A stretch of DNA of 64,000 nucleotides from Massilia sp. BSC265 (GCF_000740675.1 NZ_JPXI01000036.1:1-64000), one strand, 5' to 3'; positions 27,902 to 37,804 are shown, counted from the stretch's first letter. The notes: generated from the letters alone by a model not told the origin. Translations and numbers: made by a program.

Positions 27902-28998
27902 GCCGCTTGCTCGTGGCGGCTGAGCGCCCAGGCCACATGCTCGCGCACCAGGGCTGAGGTGTGGTCGGCACGGGCGCGCAAGGCCGCCACGATCGCCGCA
28001 TCGCCCTTGCCGGCCGCACTGGCGGCGGCATTCCCCAGCCCCACCGCCAGGTTGCGCAGCCAGCGCTCGTGGCCGATACGCCGGATCGGACTGCCTTCCA
28101 TCCGGCGGTTGAACTCCTCCTCTTCCCATCCGAACAGTTCGACCATTCCGGAATCGCCGAGGCCATTCCTTTCGTCGAAGTCGGGCAAGGACGCGCGCTG
28201 CGCGAACTTGTTCCACGGGCAGGCCAGCTGGCAGTCGTCGCAGCCGTAGATGCGGTTGCCGATCAGCGGACGCAGCTCCTCCGGGATGCTGCCCTTGAGC
28301 TCGATGGTCAGGTAGGAAATGCAGCGCCGCGCATCCAGCCGGCCGGGGCCGAGGATGGCCTGGGTCGGGCAGACCTCGATGCAGGCCTGGCATTGCCCGC
28401 AATGGGCGCCCGTGGGCGGATCGACCGGCAGCGGCAAATCGACCAGGATTTCGCCGATGAAGAAGGTGGAGCCGGCCGCGCGCGACAGCAGCAGCGTGTG
28501 CTTGCCGCGCCAGCCCAGGCCGGCCTTTTCCGCCAGCGGCAGTTCCATTACCGGCGCCGAATCGGTGAACACGCGGTAGCCCAGCTCGCCGACAGCAAGC
28601 TTCACGCGCTCGGCCAATTGCTGCAGGCGGTTGCGCAGCACCTTGTGGTAGTCGCGTCCGCGCGCATACACCGAGACCACGGCGGCGCCGGGTTCCAGCT
28701 GGCGTGCCTGCTCTTCGGAACGCCAATCCTCCCCGCGCGACATCGGCAGGTAGTCCATGCGGGCCACGATGGCGCGCACCGTGCCCGGCACCAGTTCGCC
28801 AGGACGCGCACGCTTCATCCCGTGGCTTGCCATATAATCCATCTCGCCATGGCAGCCGGCATCCAGCCAGGCCTGCAACCCGGCTTCCGCATGCGCCAGG
28901 TCGACGTCCGCGATGCGCACGTCGGCGAAACCGAGTTCCGCGCCCCATGTCTTGATGGTGCGTGCAAGCTCGTGCAGGTCTGGTGGGGATGTCAACAT
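27898..28998 (-). CDS. queG: Epoxyqueuosine reductase QueG
   Basis: A 366-residue cobalamin-dependent iron-sulfur enzyme doing the last step of queuosine synthesis in tRNA. Two 4Fe-4S clusters are indicated by CGQCQACIEVCP and CDDCQLACPWN. RDYHKVLRNRLQQLAE and DSAPVMELPLAEKAGLGW are family blocks, and a C-terminal HEAT-like tail is present. The start at 28998 (MLTSPPDLHEL) is preferred to a TTG five codons upstream. It is divergent from tsaE, so two tRNA-modification genes share one 53-bp gap. Confidence 0.95.
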   Translation of the reverse strand: MLTSPPDLHELARTIKTWGAELGFADVRIADVDLAHAEAGLQAWLDAGCHGEMDYMASHGMKRARPGELVPGTVRAIVARMDYLPMSRGEDWRSEEQARQLEPGAAVVSVYARGRDYHKVLRNRLQQLAERVKLAVGELGYRVFTDSAPVMELPLAEKAGLGWRGKHTLLLSRAAGSTFFIGEILVDLPLPVDPPTGAHCGQCQACIEVCPTQAILGPGRLDARRCISYLTIELKGSIPEELRPLIGNRIYGCDDCQLACPWNKFAQRASLPDFDERNGLGDSGMVELFGWEEEEFNRRMEGSPIRRIGHERWLRNLAVGLGNAAASAAGKGDAAIVAALRARADHTSALVREHVAWALSRHEQAA

Positions 28999-29051
28999 GG
29001 CAGGATGGAACAATGCGGCGCAAAGCGCAAATCAACCCCGTATTTTATTCG

Positions 29052-29540
29052 ATGCAGCCCTTCAAAGCCTATCTCCCCGACGAATCCGCCACCGCCGCAT
29101 TGGGTGCGGCACTGTCTCGCGCGCTCCGGCCCGGCCTGGTGATCTACCTGCACGGCGACCTCGGCGCAGGCAAGACGGCGCTCACCCGGGCCCTGATCCA
29201 GGCGGCCGGGCACAGGGGCACGGTCAAGAGCCCGACCTACACGCTGTCCGAGCCCTACCGGGTGGAGATCGATGATCAGGCTGTCAACATCATTCACTAC
29301 GACCTCTACCGGATGTCGAGCCCGGAGGAATTCCTCGACGCAGGCTTCCGCGAAGATTTCGACGGCAGGAATGTCTGCATCGTCGAATGGCCGGAAAAAG
29401 GCGAGCCGGTGTTGCCGGCACCCGACGTCCGCGTGTTGCTTAACGTCAGCGGTCTCGGCCGTGAGGTAGAATTGCAAGCGTTGACTCAACCAGGCCTGCT
29501 ATGTCTCGACCGCCTCGCCTACCCTCCACCGACTCCCTGA
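29052..29540 (+). CDS. tsaE: tRNA threonylcarbamoyladenosine biosynthesis ATPase TsaE
   Basis: A 162-residue P-loop ATPase of the t6A pathway. The Walker A is GDLGAGKTALTRA, followed by VKSPTYTLSEPY and HYDLYRM. The C-terminal 30 residues overlap the start of amiC by 40 bp in another frame, a linkage common in proteobacteria. The ATG at 29052 (MQPFKAYLPDE) fits the family start. It works with TsaD, encoded at 13.3 kb. Confidence 0.95.
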   Translation: MQPFKAYLPDESATAALGAALSRALRPGLVIYLHGDLGAGKTALTRALIQAAGHRGTVKSPTYTLSEPYRVEIDDQAVNIIHYDLYRMSSPEEFLDAGFREDFDGRNVCIVEWPEKGEPVLPAPDVRVLLNVSGLGREVELQALTQPGLLCLDRLAYPPPTP

Positions 29541-30931
29541 TTCCTGCGCGTCCCGCCGCCGCGCGCCGCCGCACCCTGCTCAAGGCCGGCGGCACGCTGC
29601 TGCTGTCCGTGGTCGCTCCGCTGCCCGCCGGCGCCGCGCAGATCATGGCCGTCCGTGTCTGGCCTGCGCCCGACTACACGCGGGTCACGCTTGAAAACGA
29701 CAGCGAACTGAAGACCCAGCACTTCCTCGTGCCCGACCCGCCGCGGCTGGTGGTGGACATCGACGGGCTCGGCTTGAACAACACCTTGAGGAGCCTGGTC
29801 GCCAAGATCGAGCCGAACGACCCCTACATCAAGCAGGTGCGGGTCGGCCAGAACCGCCCGAACGTGGTGCGCCTGGTGTTCGACCTGAAGGAGGAGATCA
29901 AGCCGGAAGTGTTCACGCTGGCGCCGGTGGCGGGCTACCGGCACCGCCTGATCTTCGACCTCTACCCCACCCGCCCGGTGGATCCGATCGCCGCGCTCAT
30001 CGAAAAAGGCGACTGGTTCGGCAGCCGGCCGGCCGCGGCGGCAAGCAGCGCCAACCCGGCCTCGCCCCTGCCCGCCACGCCGCCGGCCCAGACCGAAGCG
30101 GGCACGGATGCCATTGCCAAGCTCGAGTCCGAGATGTCGGCCCTGAACGGCACCCCGCCGCCGCAGCCGGTGCAGCCGACGCCGTCCAAGGGCGAAGCCA
30201 AACCGGCTTCACCGAAAGTGGTACGCATGGTCACCATCGCGCTCGACCCGGGCCATGGCGGCGAAGACCCCGGCGCCATCGGCGCCTCCGGCGCGCGCGA
30301 GAAGGACATCGTGCTGGCCGTGGCCAAGCGCCTGAAGGCCAAGCTCGAGCAGCTGCCGAACACCCGCGTCATGCTCACCCGCGACGGCGACTACTTCGTG
30401 CCGCTCGGCCAGCGCGTGCAGAAGGCGCGCAAGGTGCAGGCCGACCTGTTCGTGTCGATCCACGCGGATGCCTGGATCTCGCCGACCGCGCGCGGCTCCT
30501 CGGTGTTCGCGCTGTCCGAAAAAGGCGCCAGCTCGAGCGCGGCGCGCTGGCTGGCGGACGGCCAGAACAAGGCCGACCTGATCGGCGGCGCCAACTTCGC
30601 GGTGCAGGACAAGCAGATCGCGAGCGTGCTGCTCGACCTGTCGACGACGGCCCAGATCAACGACAGCCTCAAGCTCGGCAAGGCCGTCCTGAGCGAGATC
30701 GGCGGCATCAACCGCCTGCACAAGGCCGCGGTCGAGCAGGCCGGCTTCGCAGTGCTGAAGGCGCCTGACATTCCCTCGATTCTGGTGGAAACTGCATTCA
30801 TCTCGAATCCCGACGAAGAAGCCAAGCTGAAGGACGACGGTTACCAGAACCAGCTGGCCGACGCCATCACCAAGGGCATCAAGCGCTACTTCGCCGACAA
30901 CCCGCCGATGGCCAAGAGCCGTCAGACCTGA
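29501..30931 (+). CDS. amiC: N-acetylmuramoyl-L-alanine amidase (AmiC type)
   Basis: A 476-residue cell-division amidase that cleaves septal peptidoglycan. The leader has a twin-arginine motif (ARRRTLLKAGG), so it should be exported folded by Tat. An AMIN targeting domain spans about 45-155. A Pro/Ala-rich linker leads to the zinc Amidase_3 domain with DPGHGGEDPGA, REKDIVLAVAKRL, SIHADA and ILVETAFISNPDEE. Activation by an EnvC/NlpD-type protein is expected. It overlaps tsaE by 40 bp. Confidence 0.95.
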   Translation: MSRPPRLPSTDSLIPARPAAARRRTLLKAGGTLLLSVVAPLPAGAAQIMAVRVWPAPDYTRVTLENDSELKTQHFLVPDPPRLVVDIDGLGLNNTLRSLVAKIEPNDPYIKQVRVGQNRPNVVRLVFDLKEEIKPEVFTLAPVAGYRHRLIFDLYPTRPVDPIAALIEKGDWFGSRPAAAASSANPASPLPATPPAQTEAGTDAIAKLESEMSALNGTPPPQPVQPTPSKGEAKPASPKVVRMVTIALDPGHGGEDPGAIGASGAREKDIVLAVAKRLKAKLEQLPNTRVMLTRDGDYFVPLGQRVQKARKVQADLFVSIHADAWISPTARGSSVFALSEKGASSSAARWLADGQNKADLIGGANFAVQDKQIASVLLDLSTTAQINDSLKLGKAVLSEIGGINRLHKAAVEQAGFAVLKAPDIPSILVETAFISNPDEEAKLKDDGYQNQLADAITKGIKRYFADNPPMAKSRQT

Positions 30932-30953
30932 GCCTCTTTACCATTCTTCAACC

Positions 30954-31748
30954 ATGACCCTGGCCACCCACACCACCATCGGGCAGCTGCCCGCGATCCG
31001 CATCGAGGCTCCGGACGGCGCCCAAGCCACCATCACCTTGTACGGCGCCCACCTGGTGTCGTGGAAGGGGGCGGACGGCAAGGAGCGCATGTTCATGAGC
31101 GGGAAGTCGGTACTCGACGGTAGCAAGGCCATCCGCGGCGGCGTGCCGGTGATCTTTCCGCAGTTCGCGGAACGCGGCAAGGGGATGCGCCACGGCTTCG
31201 CGCGCGTGAGCAACTGGCGCCTGGGGGACAGCGGGCTGGAAGACGGTGCGGCCTGGGCGAACTTCGACCTGGCGGCGGGCGACCTGCCCACCAGCGTCGC
31301 CGACGCCTGGCCCCATACCTTCGCCCTGTGCCTGCGCGTGGCGGTGCGCGCGAATGAACTGAGCATGACGCTCACCGTGCGCAACCTGGGCGCGGCGCCC
31401 TTCCCCTTCTTGGCGGCGCTGCACACTTACCACCTGGTGCCGGACGTGTGCGAGGTGCGCATCGAAGGCATTTCCTCGGACGAGATCTCGATCATCGACA
31501 AGCTGGACGAGGTCTATCCGCACGTGGCGGGACGGGCCCAGCTGGCGACGAGTGCGGGGACGCTGGTGCTGGAGCAGTCCGGCTTTACGGATGCGGTGGT
31601 GTGGAACCCGGGCGCGGTGGATGCGGCGGCGCTGTCCGACATGGAGAACGACGAGTACAAGCGCTTCGTGTGCATCGAGCCGGCCGTGCTCGATCCGGTG
31701 ACACTGGAGGCGGGCGAAAGCTGGACCGGTACCTACCGCGTCAGCTGA
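30954..31748 (+). CDS. D-hexose-6-phosphate mutarotase (YeaD-like)
   Basis: A 264-residue galactose-mutarotase-fold protein. The opening block GAQATITLYGAHLVSWK, the block IRGGVPVIFPQFAERGKGMRHGFAR (catalytic His) and the end FVCIEPAVLDPVTLEAGESW (catalytic Glu) match the glucose-6-phosphate 1-epimerase family. It equilibrates alpha and beta anomers of hexose-6-phosphates in the cytosol. It follows amiC by 22 bp and converges on the carbonic anhydrase. Confidence 0.92.
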   Translation: MTLATHTTIGQLPAIRIEAPDGAQATITLYGAHLVSWKGADGKERMFMSGKSVLDGSKAIRGGVPVIFPQFAERGKGMRHGFARVSNWRLGDSGLEDGAAWANFDLAAGDLPTSVADAWPHTFALCLRVAVRANELSMTLTVRNLGAAPFPFLAALHTYHLVPDVCEVRIEGISSDEISIIDKLDEVYPHVAGRAQLATSAGTLVLEQSGFTDAVVWNPGAVDAAALSDMENDEYKRFVCIEPAVLDPVTLEAGESWTGTYRVS

Positions 31749-31757
31749 TGAAAAAGC

Positions 31758-31791
31758 CGCAGGGTGGTCGGCTTCGCCGACCACCCTGCGG
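31758..31791 (-). terminator. Hairpin between mutarotase and carbonic anhydrase genes
   Basis: A perfect 16-bp stem, CCGCAGGGTGGTCGGC with its complement around TTC. On the minus strand it is followed by GGCTTTTTC, so it should terminate the carbonic anhydrase gene, whose stop codon is adjacent. The arm GCAGGGTGG resembles the REP arms elsewhere. Confidence 0.75.
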
Positions 31792-31792
31792 A

Positions 31793-32911
31793 TCAGTGGG
31801 ACTCTTTGATCATCCTGCCGTTGCTCGGCTGAATCGGCCGCGCATTCAGCGGATACAAGCGCGAGAACAGCGCCATCTGCGCCGGCGAGGCCTGCATGGT
31901 CTGCTTCATGACGATCCACAGCACATCCTCGGTACAGGGCGGCTCGGTCAGCGAACCCATGTAGGTGAAGTATTCGCGCTTCTCCGGCAGGGCCTCGCTC
32001 GGATCGAGCAGGATCGACGGCGACACGGCCTGGTGCTTTTCGAGCGGCAGGTTGTTCCACACCGTCTGGATCAGCGGATTGGCCTTGCCGCGCTCGAGCA
32101 GCACGGCCAGCACCAGCAGCTTGCCCTCGTAGCTGCGGTGCACGAAGTGGATCACCATCTCCGTGCCCTTGCCGTTGATGCGCTCTTCCGACGGGCGGTG
32201 GAAGTGGAACTGCTGCAGCTCGTAGGTCATGTTGCCGACCGTGAGGAAGTTGCCGCCGCCCACCGTCACCTGGATGGTGTGGCCATTGTCGATCTCGCTG
32301 AACGAGCTCGGACGGTAGTCGAAGGCGATGTGCTCGAGGTCGACCTTGATGCCGTCGCGCAGATCGATCGGCGACTGGCGGTTGCCGGTATTGCACTTGG
32401 CCCAGGCGGAATTGATGTTCGACCAGTTGGCCGGGCCGTACTCGCCTTCGTAGGTCCAGTGGGTGCCGTTCTTCGGCTTGCTGGCGGCGGCGATCGCGGC
32501 CTCGGCTTCCTTGCGGCGCTTCGCCTCGGCGGCTTTGCGCGCCTTGGCGGCTGCGGCGGCGCGGGCCGCCTGCTGCTCGCGCAGCTGGGCCAGGCGTTCG
32601 GCGATGCGCACCGAGAGCTCGACTTCGGACTGCTCTTCGCCCGCGGACGAATTCGCGGCCGCTGGCGCAGGACGGGCAGCAGCGGCAGCGGTGCGCGTAT
32701 CGGCCGCGGCGGCCAGGGCCTTGATGTCCGTCTTGGCGGCAACGGGCTTGCCTTCGAGGATGGCCTTGACGGTAGCCGTCTTGCCATCGGTCGCTTTGTC
32801 GGCGGATGACTTCGGAGCGGGGTCGCTCGCGCTTGCGGACGCCATGACAAGGCTGCAAGCTAACAGGGCGATGAGGTGGCGCATGAGAATCCAGGGAGTG
32901 TCTGTCTTCAT
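31793..32911 (-). CDS. Periplasmic alpha-type carbonic anhydrase with Ala/Lys-rich N-terminal region
   Basis: About 372 residues. A signal peptide (MRHLIALLACSLVMASASA) is followed by about 125 residues of Ala/Lys/Glu/Arg-rich, probably helical sequence (REQQAARAAAAAKARKAAE). The alpha-carbonic anhydrase domain comes next: GPANWSNINSAWAKCNTGNRQSPIDL, zinc ligands FHFH and the third His in MVIHFVH, and GSLTEPPCTEDVLW. It hydrates CO2 in the periplasm. The start may be 32911 or 32884 (MRHLIA); neither has a clear ribosome binding site. The long linker is absent from usual family members of about 240 residues. Confidence 0.88.
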   Translation of the reverse strand: MKTDTPWILMRHLIALLACSLVMASASASDPAPKSSADKATDGKTATVKAILEGKPVAAKTDIKALAAAADTRTAAAAARPAPAAANSSAGEEQSEVELSVRIAERLAQLREQQAARAAAAAKARKAAEAKRRKEAEAAIAAASKPKNGTHWTYEGEYGPANWSNINSAWAKCNTGNRQSPIDLRDGIKVDLEHIAFDYRPSSFSEIDNGHTIQVTVGGGNFLTVGNMTYELQQFHFHRPSEERINGKGTEMVIHFVHRSYEGKLLVLAVLLERGKANPLIQTVWNNLPLEKHQAVSPSILLDPSEALPEKREYFTYMGSLTEPPCTEDVLWIVMKQTMQASPAQMALFSRLYPLNARPIQPSNGRMIKESH

Positions 32912-32949
32912 GCTTATCGGCAATAAGCGCCGCAAACTTGAGTGCGCTA

Positions 32950-32979
32950 AAACAAGAACGCCCCGAAAAGTTCGGGGCG
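32950..32979 (-). terminator. Terminator of the DedA gene
   Basis: CGCCCCGAA and TTCGGGGCG pair around AAG. On the minus strand they are followed by TTCTTGTTTT. It lies 25 bp past the stop codon. Confidence 0.85.
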
Positions 32980-33003
32980 CTGCAAGGACGGCAACAGCTG
33001 TGT

Positions 33004-33651
33004 TTACCGGCTCAGCATGTTGCGGCCGAATTTGACCAGCCCGCCGATCGCCAGCGGCACCATCGCCGCCGAGATGCCGACCAGCACGATCTCGGTCAGG
33101 TGTTCCTTGACCACCGGGACATTGCCGAATAGGTAACCCGCAGTGACCAGGCTGGCCACCCACAAGACCGCACCGGTCACGTTGAACAGCTGGAAGCGGG
33201 CCAGCGTCATCTCGGACACGCCGGCCACGAGGGGGGCGAAGCTGCGCACCACCGGCACGAAGCGGGCCACGATGATGGTCTTGCCGCCGTGCTTCTCGAA
33301 GAAATCGTGGGTGCGGCGCAGCGCATCCTTGTTGATCCACCGGTAATTGTGCGTGAACACGCGGTGGCCGATGGCCCGCCCGACGTAGTAGTTCACGGTA
33401 TTGCCCGTCACCGCGGCCGTGATCAGGAGGGCCATCAGGAGCGCCAAGTTCATCTGGCCGGTGGCGCAGAAGGCGCCCGCGATGAACAGCAGGGTGTCGC
33501 CCGGAAGGAAGAAGAACAGGACGAGCCCGGTTTCGCAGAACACGATCGCGAAGAGCACGATGTACACATAGGTTCCGTACTGGGCCAGGAGCGCGCCCAG
33601 CGTCCTGTCGACATGCAGCAGCATGTCGAATAACTGCATCAGATCCATCAT
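33004..33651 (-). CDS. DedA-family membrane protein
   Basis: A 215-residue polytopic inner-membrane protein. FAIVFCETGLVLFFFLPGDTLLFIAGAF is the DedA signature, and FEKHGGKTIIVARFVPVVRSFAPLVAGV carries the conserved re-entrant Arg motif. DedA proteins are linked to lipid-carrier (undecaprenyl phosphate) or phospholipid transport and membrane energetics. The gene is single, with its own terminator, and divergent from the cyclophilin. Confidence 0.93.
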   Translation of the reverse strand: MMDLMQLFDMLLHVDRTLGALLAQYGTYVYIVLFAIVFCETGLVLFFFLPGDTLLFIAGAFCATGQMNLALLMALLITAAVTGNTVNYYVGRAIGHRVFTHNYRWINKDALRRTHDFFEKHGGKTIIVARFVPVVRSFAPLVAGVSEMTLARFQLFNVTGAVLWVASLVTAGYLFGNVPVVKEHLTEIVLVGISAAMVPLAIGGLVKFGRNMLSR

Positions 33652-33768
33652 CTTCCTAGAGGGTTAGCCGTGCATCATACCACCAGTCACCATCCCGGCA
33701 GAGCGGGCCTGGCTTTACCTTCCGACCACATTCCCGCACAATCGACCGGATAACAACCTGGAGACTGC

Positions 33769-34698
33769 ATGACCGCATCATTCACAACATCCAGCCTGGC
33801 CGTCGCCGTCCTTGCCATGCTGACTGCCGGCGCCGCTTGCGCCGCCGCTGCCAAACCAGAGAAGGAACTGCCGCCAAAGCCCTCGATGGCCGACGTGGTC
33901 AAGGCCTCCAAGCCGGGCGACTGGCGCCCGCTCGACCCGGAAAACACGATGGTCATGGACCTGCCGACCGGCCGCGTCATCATCGAACTGGCGCCCGCGT
34001 TCGCACCGAACACCGCCGCCAACATCCGCGCCCTGGTGCGCGAGAAGTATTTCGACGACCTGTTCATCATCCGCTCGCAGGACGGCTTCGTGGTGCAGTG
34101 GGGCGACCCGGACGAGGAAAACCCGAAGCCGTTCAAGGCTGCCAAGACCATCAAGGCCGAATTCACCGTGCCGGCCAAGTCGGTCGGCAGCTTCACCCGG
34201 TTGAAGGATGGCGACGTCTACGCGCCGCAGGTCGGCCACGTGAATGGCTTCCCGGCTGCGCGCGACCCTGCCAGCGGCCAGGCCTGGCTGGTGCACTGCC
34301 CCGCCATGATCGGCGTGGCGCGCGATACGGGCGCCGACAGCGGCAATGGCTCGCAACTGTACGTGGTCACCGGTCACGCGCCGCGCCACCTCGACCGCAA
34401 CATCACCGTGGTCGGCCGGGTCGTGCACGGCATGCCGCTGCTCTCCAGCCAGCCGCGCGGCACCGGCGCCGCCGGCTTCTACGAGAAACCGGAGCAGCGC
34501 ATGCCGCTCAAGCTGGTGCGCATGATGGCTGACATGCCCGAAGCCGAGCGCAGCCGTTTTGAAGTGATGCGTACCGACAGCGCCACCTACCAGGCCGTGG
34601 TGGAGGCGCAGCGCAACCGCGGCGGGCCATGGACCAAGGTCGCGGCCGGCAAGATCGACCTGTGCAATGCACCGATCCCGGTGCGTGAACAAAAGTAA
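33769..34698 (+). CDS. Cyclophilin-type peptidyl-prolyl cis-trans isomerase, exported
   Basis: A 309-residue protein with a Sec signal peptide ending near ACAAAA (about residue 25). The cyclophilin fold is indicated by TGRVIIELAPAFAPNTAANIRALVREKYFDDLFIIR and by IGVARDTGADSGNGSQLYVVTGHAPRHLDRNITVVGRV. It is larger than the typical domain (about 170 residues) because of inserts and a C-terminal extension ending in a lone Cys. It should assist folding of exported proteins. ATG follows TGGAG. Confidence 0.88.
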   Translation: MTASFTTSSLAVAVLAMLTAGAACAAAAKPEKELPPKPSMADVVKASKPGDWRPLDPENTMVMDLPTGRVIIELAPAFAPNTAANIRALVREKYFDDLFIIRSQDGFVVQWGDPDEENPKPFKAAKTIKAEFTVPAKSVGSFTRLKDGDVYAPQVGHVNGFPAARDPASGQAWLVHCPAMIGVARDTGADSGNGSQLYVVTGHAPRHLDRNITVVGRVVHGMPLLSSQPRGTGAAGFYEKPEQRMPLKLVRMMADMPEAERSRFEVMRTDSATYQAVVEAQRNRGGPWTKVAAGKIDLCNAPIPVREQK

Positions 34699-34711
34699 GG
34701 ACCTCGTCCTT

Positions 34712-34742
34712 GCAGGGTGGGCGGGGAACCCGCCCACCCTAC
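34712..34742. repeat. Single-arm REP-like hairpin (R3)
   Basis: GCAGGGTGGGCGGG pairs with CCCGCCCACCCTAC around a short loop. Both outer ends are of the CCCTAC type, so it is a symmetric single hairpin. It lies 28 bp upstream of mutL. Confidence 0.8.
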
Positions 34743-34769
34743 AGAAAAGCGCCGGGCTATAATCTGCAC

Positions 34770-36686
34770 ATGAACGCGCCCGCCCCGACCCACCGTCCCA
34801 TCCAACAGCTCCCTGACCAGCTCATCTCCCAGATCGCCGCCGGCGAAGTGGTCGAGCGGCCATCTGCCGTGGTCAAGGAACTTCTGGAAAACGCACTCGA
34901 CGCGGGCGCGACCCAGATCACCGTGCGCCTGGAAGAAGGCGGCGTCAAGCGCATCGCCATCACCGACAACGGCCGCGGCATCGAGCCGGACCAGCTGCCG
35001 CTGGCCCTGGCGCGCCACGCCACGTCCAAGATCGCCTCGCTGCACGACCTCGAGCACGTCGGCACGCTGGGCTTCCGCGGCGAGGCGCTGGCCTCGATCG
35101 CCTCGGTGGCCGCGGTGCGCATCACTTCGCGCACGCCGGGCGCGCCGCACGCCTGGGAGATCGTCGGCTCGCACGAGGGCACGGTGGCGCCTTCGTCGGG
35201 CACCTTCGGCACCACCATCGACGTGCAGGACCTGTATTTCAACACCCCGGCGCGCCGCAAGTTCCTGAAGTCCGAGCAGACCGAATACGGCCACTGCGCC
35301 GAGGTCGTGCGCCGCATTGCCCTGGCGCGCCCGGACGTTTCCTTCAGCCTCACGCACAACGGCCGCACCATCGACCATTGGAACGTGAGCGAGGCCGCCA
35401 AGCGCAGCGCCCAGATCCTCGGCAACGATTTCGCCGAAGCGCGCCTGCCCCTGGACGAAGCGGCCGGCCCGCTGCGCCTGCACGGCTACGTCGGCCTGCC
35501 GACCGCCTCCAAGGCGCGCGCCGACGGCCAGTTCTTCTACGTCAACGGGCGTTTCGTGCGCGACAAGCTGCTGGTGCACGCGGTGCGCGCCGCCTACCAG
35601 GACGTGCTGCACGGCGACCGCTTCCCCTGCTACGTGCTGTCGCTCGAGCTCGATCCGGCGCTGGTCGACGTCAACGTCCACCCGTCCAAGATCGAGGTGC
35701 GCTTCCGCGACAGCCGCGCGGTGCACCAGTTCGTGTTCCATGCGGTGCAGCGCACCCTGGCGCAAACCTCGGCGACCGCGCATGGCAGCGCGCCGGCGCC
35801 GATTTCCGCCGCCGAAGTGAAGCCGACTGGTACGCCGGTGTGGGCGCCGCGCCCGCACGAGCAGACTTCCTTCGGTGCGCAGCTGGCGCCGAGCTTCTCG
35901 CCGTCGCCGTTCGCGCCGGGCAGCCGCTGGGACGATCCGCGCCCCGGTCCGATCAACGGCGCGTCCACCGGCGGCGTGGCACAGCGTACCGAAGCCTACG
36001 GCGCCCTGTTCGCCGCTGGCGGCCCGGCCAAGGCCGAGGCGCCCGTGGGCGTGCCCCTGTCCGCCCTTGAGCGCCCGCTGTCGAACGACGACTTCCCGCT
36101 CGGCTTCGCGCTGGCCCAGCTGCACGGCATCTACATCCTGGCGCAGAACACCAAGGGCCTGGTGCTGGTCGACATGCACGCCGCCCATGAGCGCATCCTC
36201 TACGAGCAAATCAAGAACGCGCTCGATGCGCGTGCCGACGGCGCAGAGCTGCAGGTGCAGCAACTCCTGATCCCGGTGACCTTCTACGCCGACGCCATCG
36301 AAGTGGCGACCGCCCAGGACCATGGGGAGACCCTGAAGACCCTCGGCTTCGACATCGCCGCGCTGTCGCCGACCACCCTGGCGGTGCGCACCGTGCCGAC
36401 CCTGCTCAAGAACGCCGACGCCCAGACGCTGGCGCGCGACGTGCTGCGCGACGTGCGCGAATACGGCGGCTCGCGCGTGCTGGTCGAGCGCCGCAACGAG
36501 CTGCTCGGCACCCTCGCCTGCCACACGGCGGTGCGCGCCAACCGCATCCTTTCGGTGCAGGAGATGAATGCGCTGCTGCGCCAGATGGAAATCACCGAAC
36601 GCTCCGACCAGTGCAACCACGGGCGCCCGACCTGGGTCCAGCTCGAGATTGCCGCGCTCGACAAGCTTTTCCTGCGCGGCCAGTAA
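34770..36686 (+). CDS. mutL: DNA mismatch repair protein MutL
   Basis: A 638-residue protein linking MutS mismatch recognition to downstream repair. The GHKL ATPase domain has [35 protein letters not shown] and [13 protein letters not shown] Pro/Ala/Ser-rich linker (about 345-440) leads to the C-terminal dimerisation domain. The latter contains [12 protein letters not shown], which fits the DQHA(X)2E(X)4E endonuclease motif with Met for Gln, as in Neisseria MutL, so it is probably nuclease-active. ATG at 34770. miaA follows 2 bp after the stop, the conserved mutL-miaA pair. Confidence 0.97.
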   Translation: MNAPAPTHRPIQQLPDQLISQIAAGEVVERPSAVVKELLENALDAGATQITVRLEEGGVKRIAITDNGRGIEPDQLPLALARHATSKIASLHDLEHVGTLGFRGEALASIASVAAVRITSRTPGAPHAWEIVGSHEGTVAPSSGTFGTTIDVQDLYFNTPARRKFLKSEQTEYGHCAEVVRRIALARPDVSFSLTHNGRTIDHWNVSEAAKRSAQILGNDFAEARLPLDEAAGPLRLHGYVGLPTASKARADGQFFYVNGRFVRDKLLVHAVRAAYQDVLHGDRFPCYVLSLELDPALVDVNVHPSKIEVRFRDSRAVHQFVFHAVQRTLAQTSATAHGSAPAPISAAEVKPTGTPVWAPRPHEQTSFGAQLAPSFSPSPFAPGSRWDDPRPGPINGASTGGVAQRTEAYGALFAAGGPAKAEAPVGVPLSALERPLSNDDFPLGFALAQLHGIYILAQNTKGLVLVDMHAAHERILYEQIKNALDARADGAELQVQQLLIPVTFYADAIEVATAQDHGETLKTLGFDIAALSPTTLAVRTVPTLLKNADAQTLARDVLRDVREYGGSRVLVERRNELLGTLACHTAVRANRILSVQEMNALLRQMEITERSDQCNHGRPTWVQLEIAALDKLFLRGQ

Positions 36687-36688
36687 GC

Positions 36689-37645
36689 ATGACGATGAAC
36701 AGCAAGAAACCGATGGCCGTGGCCATCATGGGTCCGACCGCGTCCGGCAAGACCGCGGCCGCGCTGGCGATCGCCAGGACCCGTCCGGTCGAGATCATCT
36801 CGGTCGACTCGGCCCTGGTCTACCGCGGCATGGACATCGGCACCGCCAAGCCGAATCCAGAAGAATTGGCGGCCGTGCCGCACCACCTGATCGACATCAT
36901 CGACCCGTTGGAAAGCTATTCGGTGATGCAGTTCCGCGAGGATGCGATTCGCCTGGTGGGCGAGATCAGCGCGCGCGGCGCCCTGCCGCTGCTGGTCGGC
37001 GGCACGATGATGTATTTTAAGGGCCTGACCGACAGCCTGGACGAGCTGCCGACCGCCGACCAGGCAGTACGCGCACAGATCGATGCCGAGGCGGCGCAGA
37101 TCGGCTGGCCCGGCATGCACGCCAAACTGCGCACGCTCGACCCGGTGACCGCCGAGCGCCTCAAGCCCAACGACGCGCAGCGCATCAACCGCGCGCTCGA
37201 GATCATTGCCCTGACCGGCAAGCCGATGTCCGAACTGCTGGGCAAGCGCGAGAAGCCCGAGCTGCCGTTCGAGTTGATCTCGTTCGCATTGGAGCCTTCC
37301 GACCGCGCCGTGCTGCACCGGCGCATTGCGCTGCGCTTCGACCAGATGCTGGGCGAGCGCGACGACGAGGGCCTGGTGGCCGAAGTGGCGCGCCTGCGTG
37401 CGCGCGGCGACCTCTCCCCAAGCCTGCCCTCGATCCGCTGCGTCGGCTACCGCCAGACCTGGGATTACCTGGACGGCAAGATCGACCGCGCCGAGCTGCG
37501 CGAACTGGGCATCATCGCCACGCGCCAGCTGGCCAAGCGCCAGATCACCTGGCTGCGCGCGATGCCGGAGCGGATCGTGATAGACTGCCTCGGTACGGAC
37601 CCGACGGGCGAGCTGATGGATCGGCTGAACCAGTTGAAAAAATGA
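36689..37645 (+). CDS. miaA: tRNA dimethylallyltransferase MiaA
   Basis: A 318-residue enzyme that adds the isopentenyl group to A37 of UNN-decoding tRNAs, the substrate of MiaB encoded at 55.5 kb. The P-loop is [13 protein letters not shown], then [31 protein letters not shown] and [14 protein letters not shown] second in-frame ATG lies at 36695. It is the last gene of the mutL-miaA pair. Confidence 0.97.
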   Translation: MTMNSKKPMAVAIMGPTASGKTAAALAIARTRPVEIISVDSALVYRGMDIGTAKPNPEELAAVPHHLIDIIDPLESYSVMQFREDAIRLVGEISARGALPLLVGGTMMYFKGLTDSLDELPTADQAVRAQIDAEAAQIGWPGMHAKLRTLDPVTAERLKPNDAQRINRALEIIALTGKPMSELLGKREKPELPFELISFALEPSDRAVLHRRIALRFDQMLGERDDEGLVAEVARLRARGDLSPSLPSIRCVGYRQTWDYLDGKIDRAELRELGIIATRQLAKRQITWLRAMPERIVIDCLGTDPTGELMDRLNQLKK

Positions 37646-37727
37646 CATTGGCGCGAGATTTTTGCGTCACGGAAGGTAGTCCAGCCTTGACAGGCGACGC
37701 GCCGCCCCCGATAATGCCTGCCGTTGC

Positions 37728-37804
37728 GGTGATATAGCTCAGCTGGTTAGAGCACAGCACTCATAATGCTGGGGTCGGTGGTTCAAGTCCACCTATCACC
37801 ACCA
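37728..37804 (+). tRNA. tRNA-Met (CAT), copy 1
   Basis: A 77-nt cloverleaf with encoded CCA: acceptor GGTGATA / TATCACC, D-arm GCTC/GAGC, anticodon loop CTCATAA and T-loop TTCAAGT. The acceptor lacks the C4-G69/C5-G68 pairs of tRNA-Ile2, and the D-stem and loop resemble elongator methionine tRNA rather than initiator. Confidence 0.93.
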
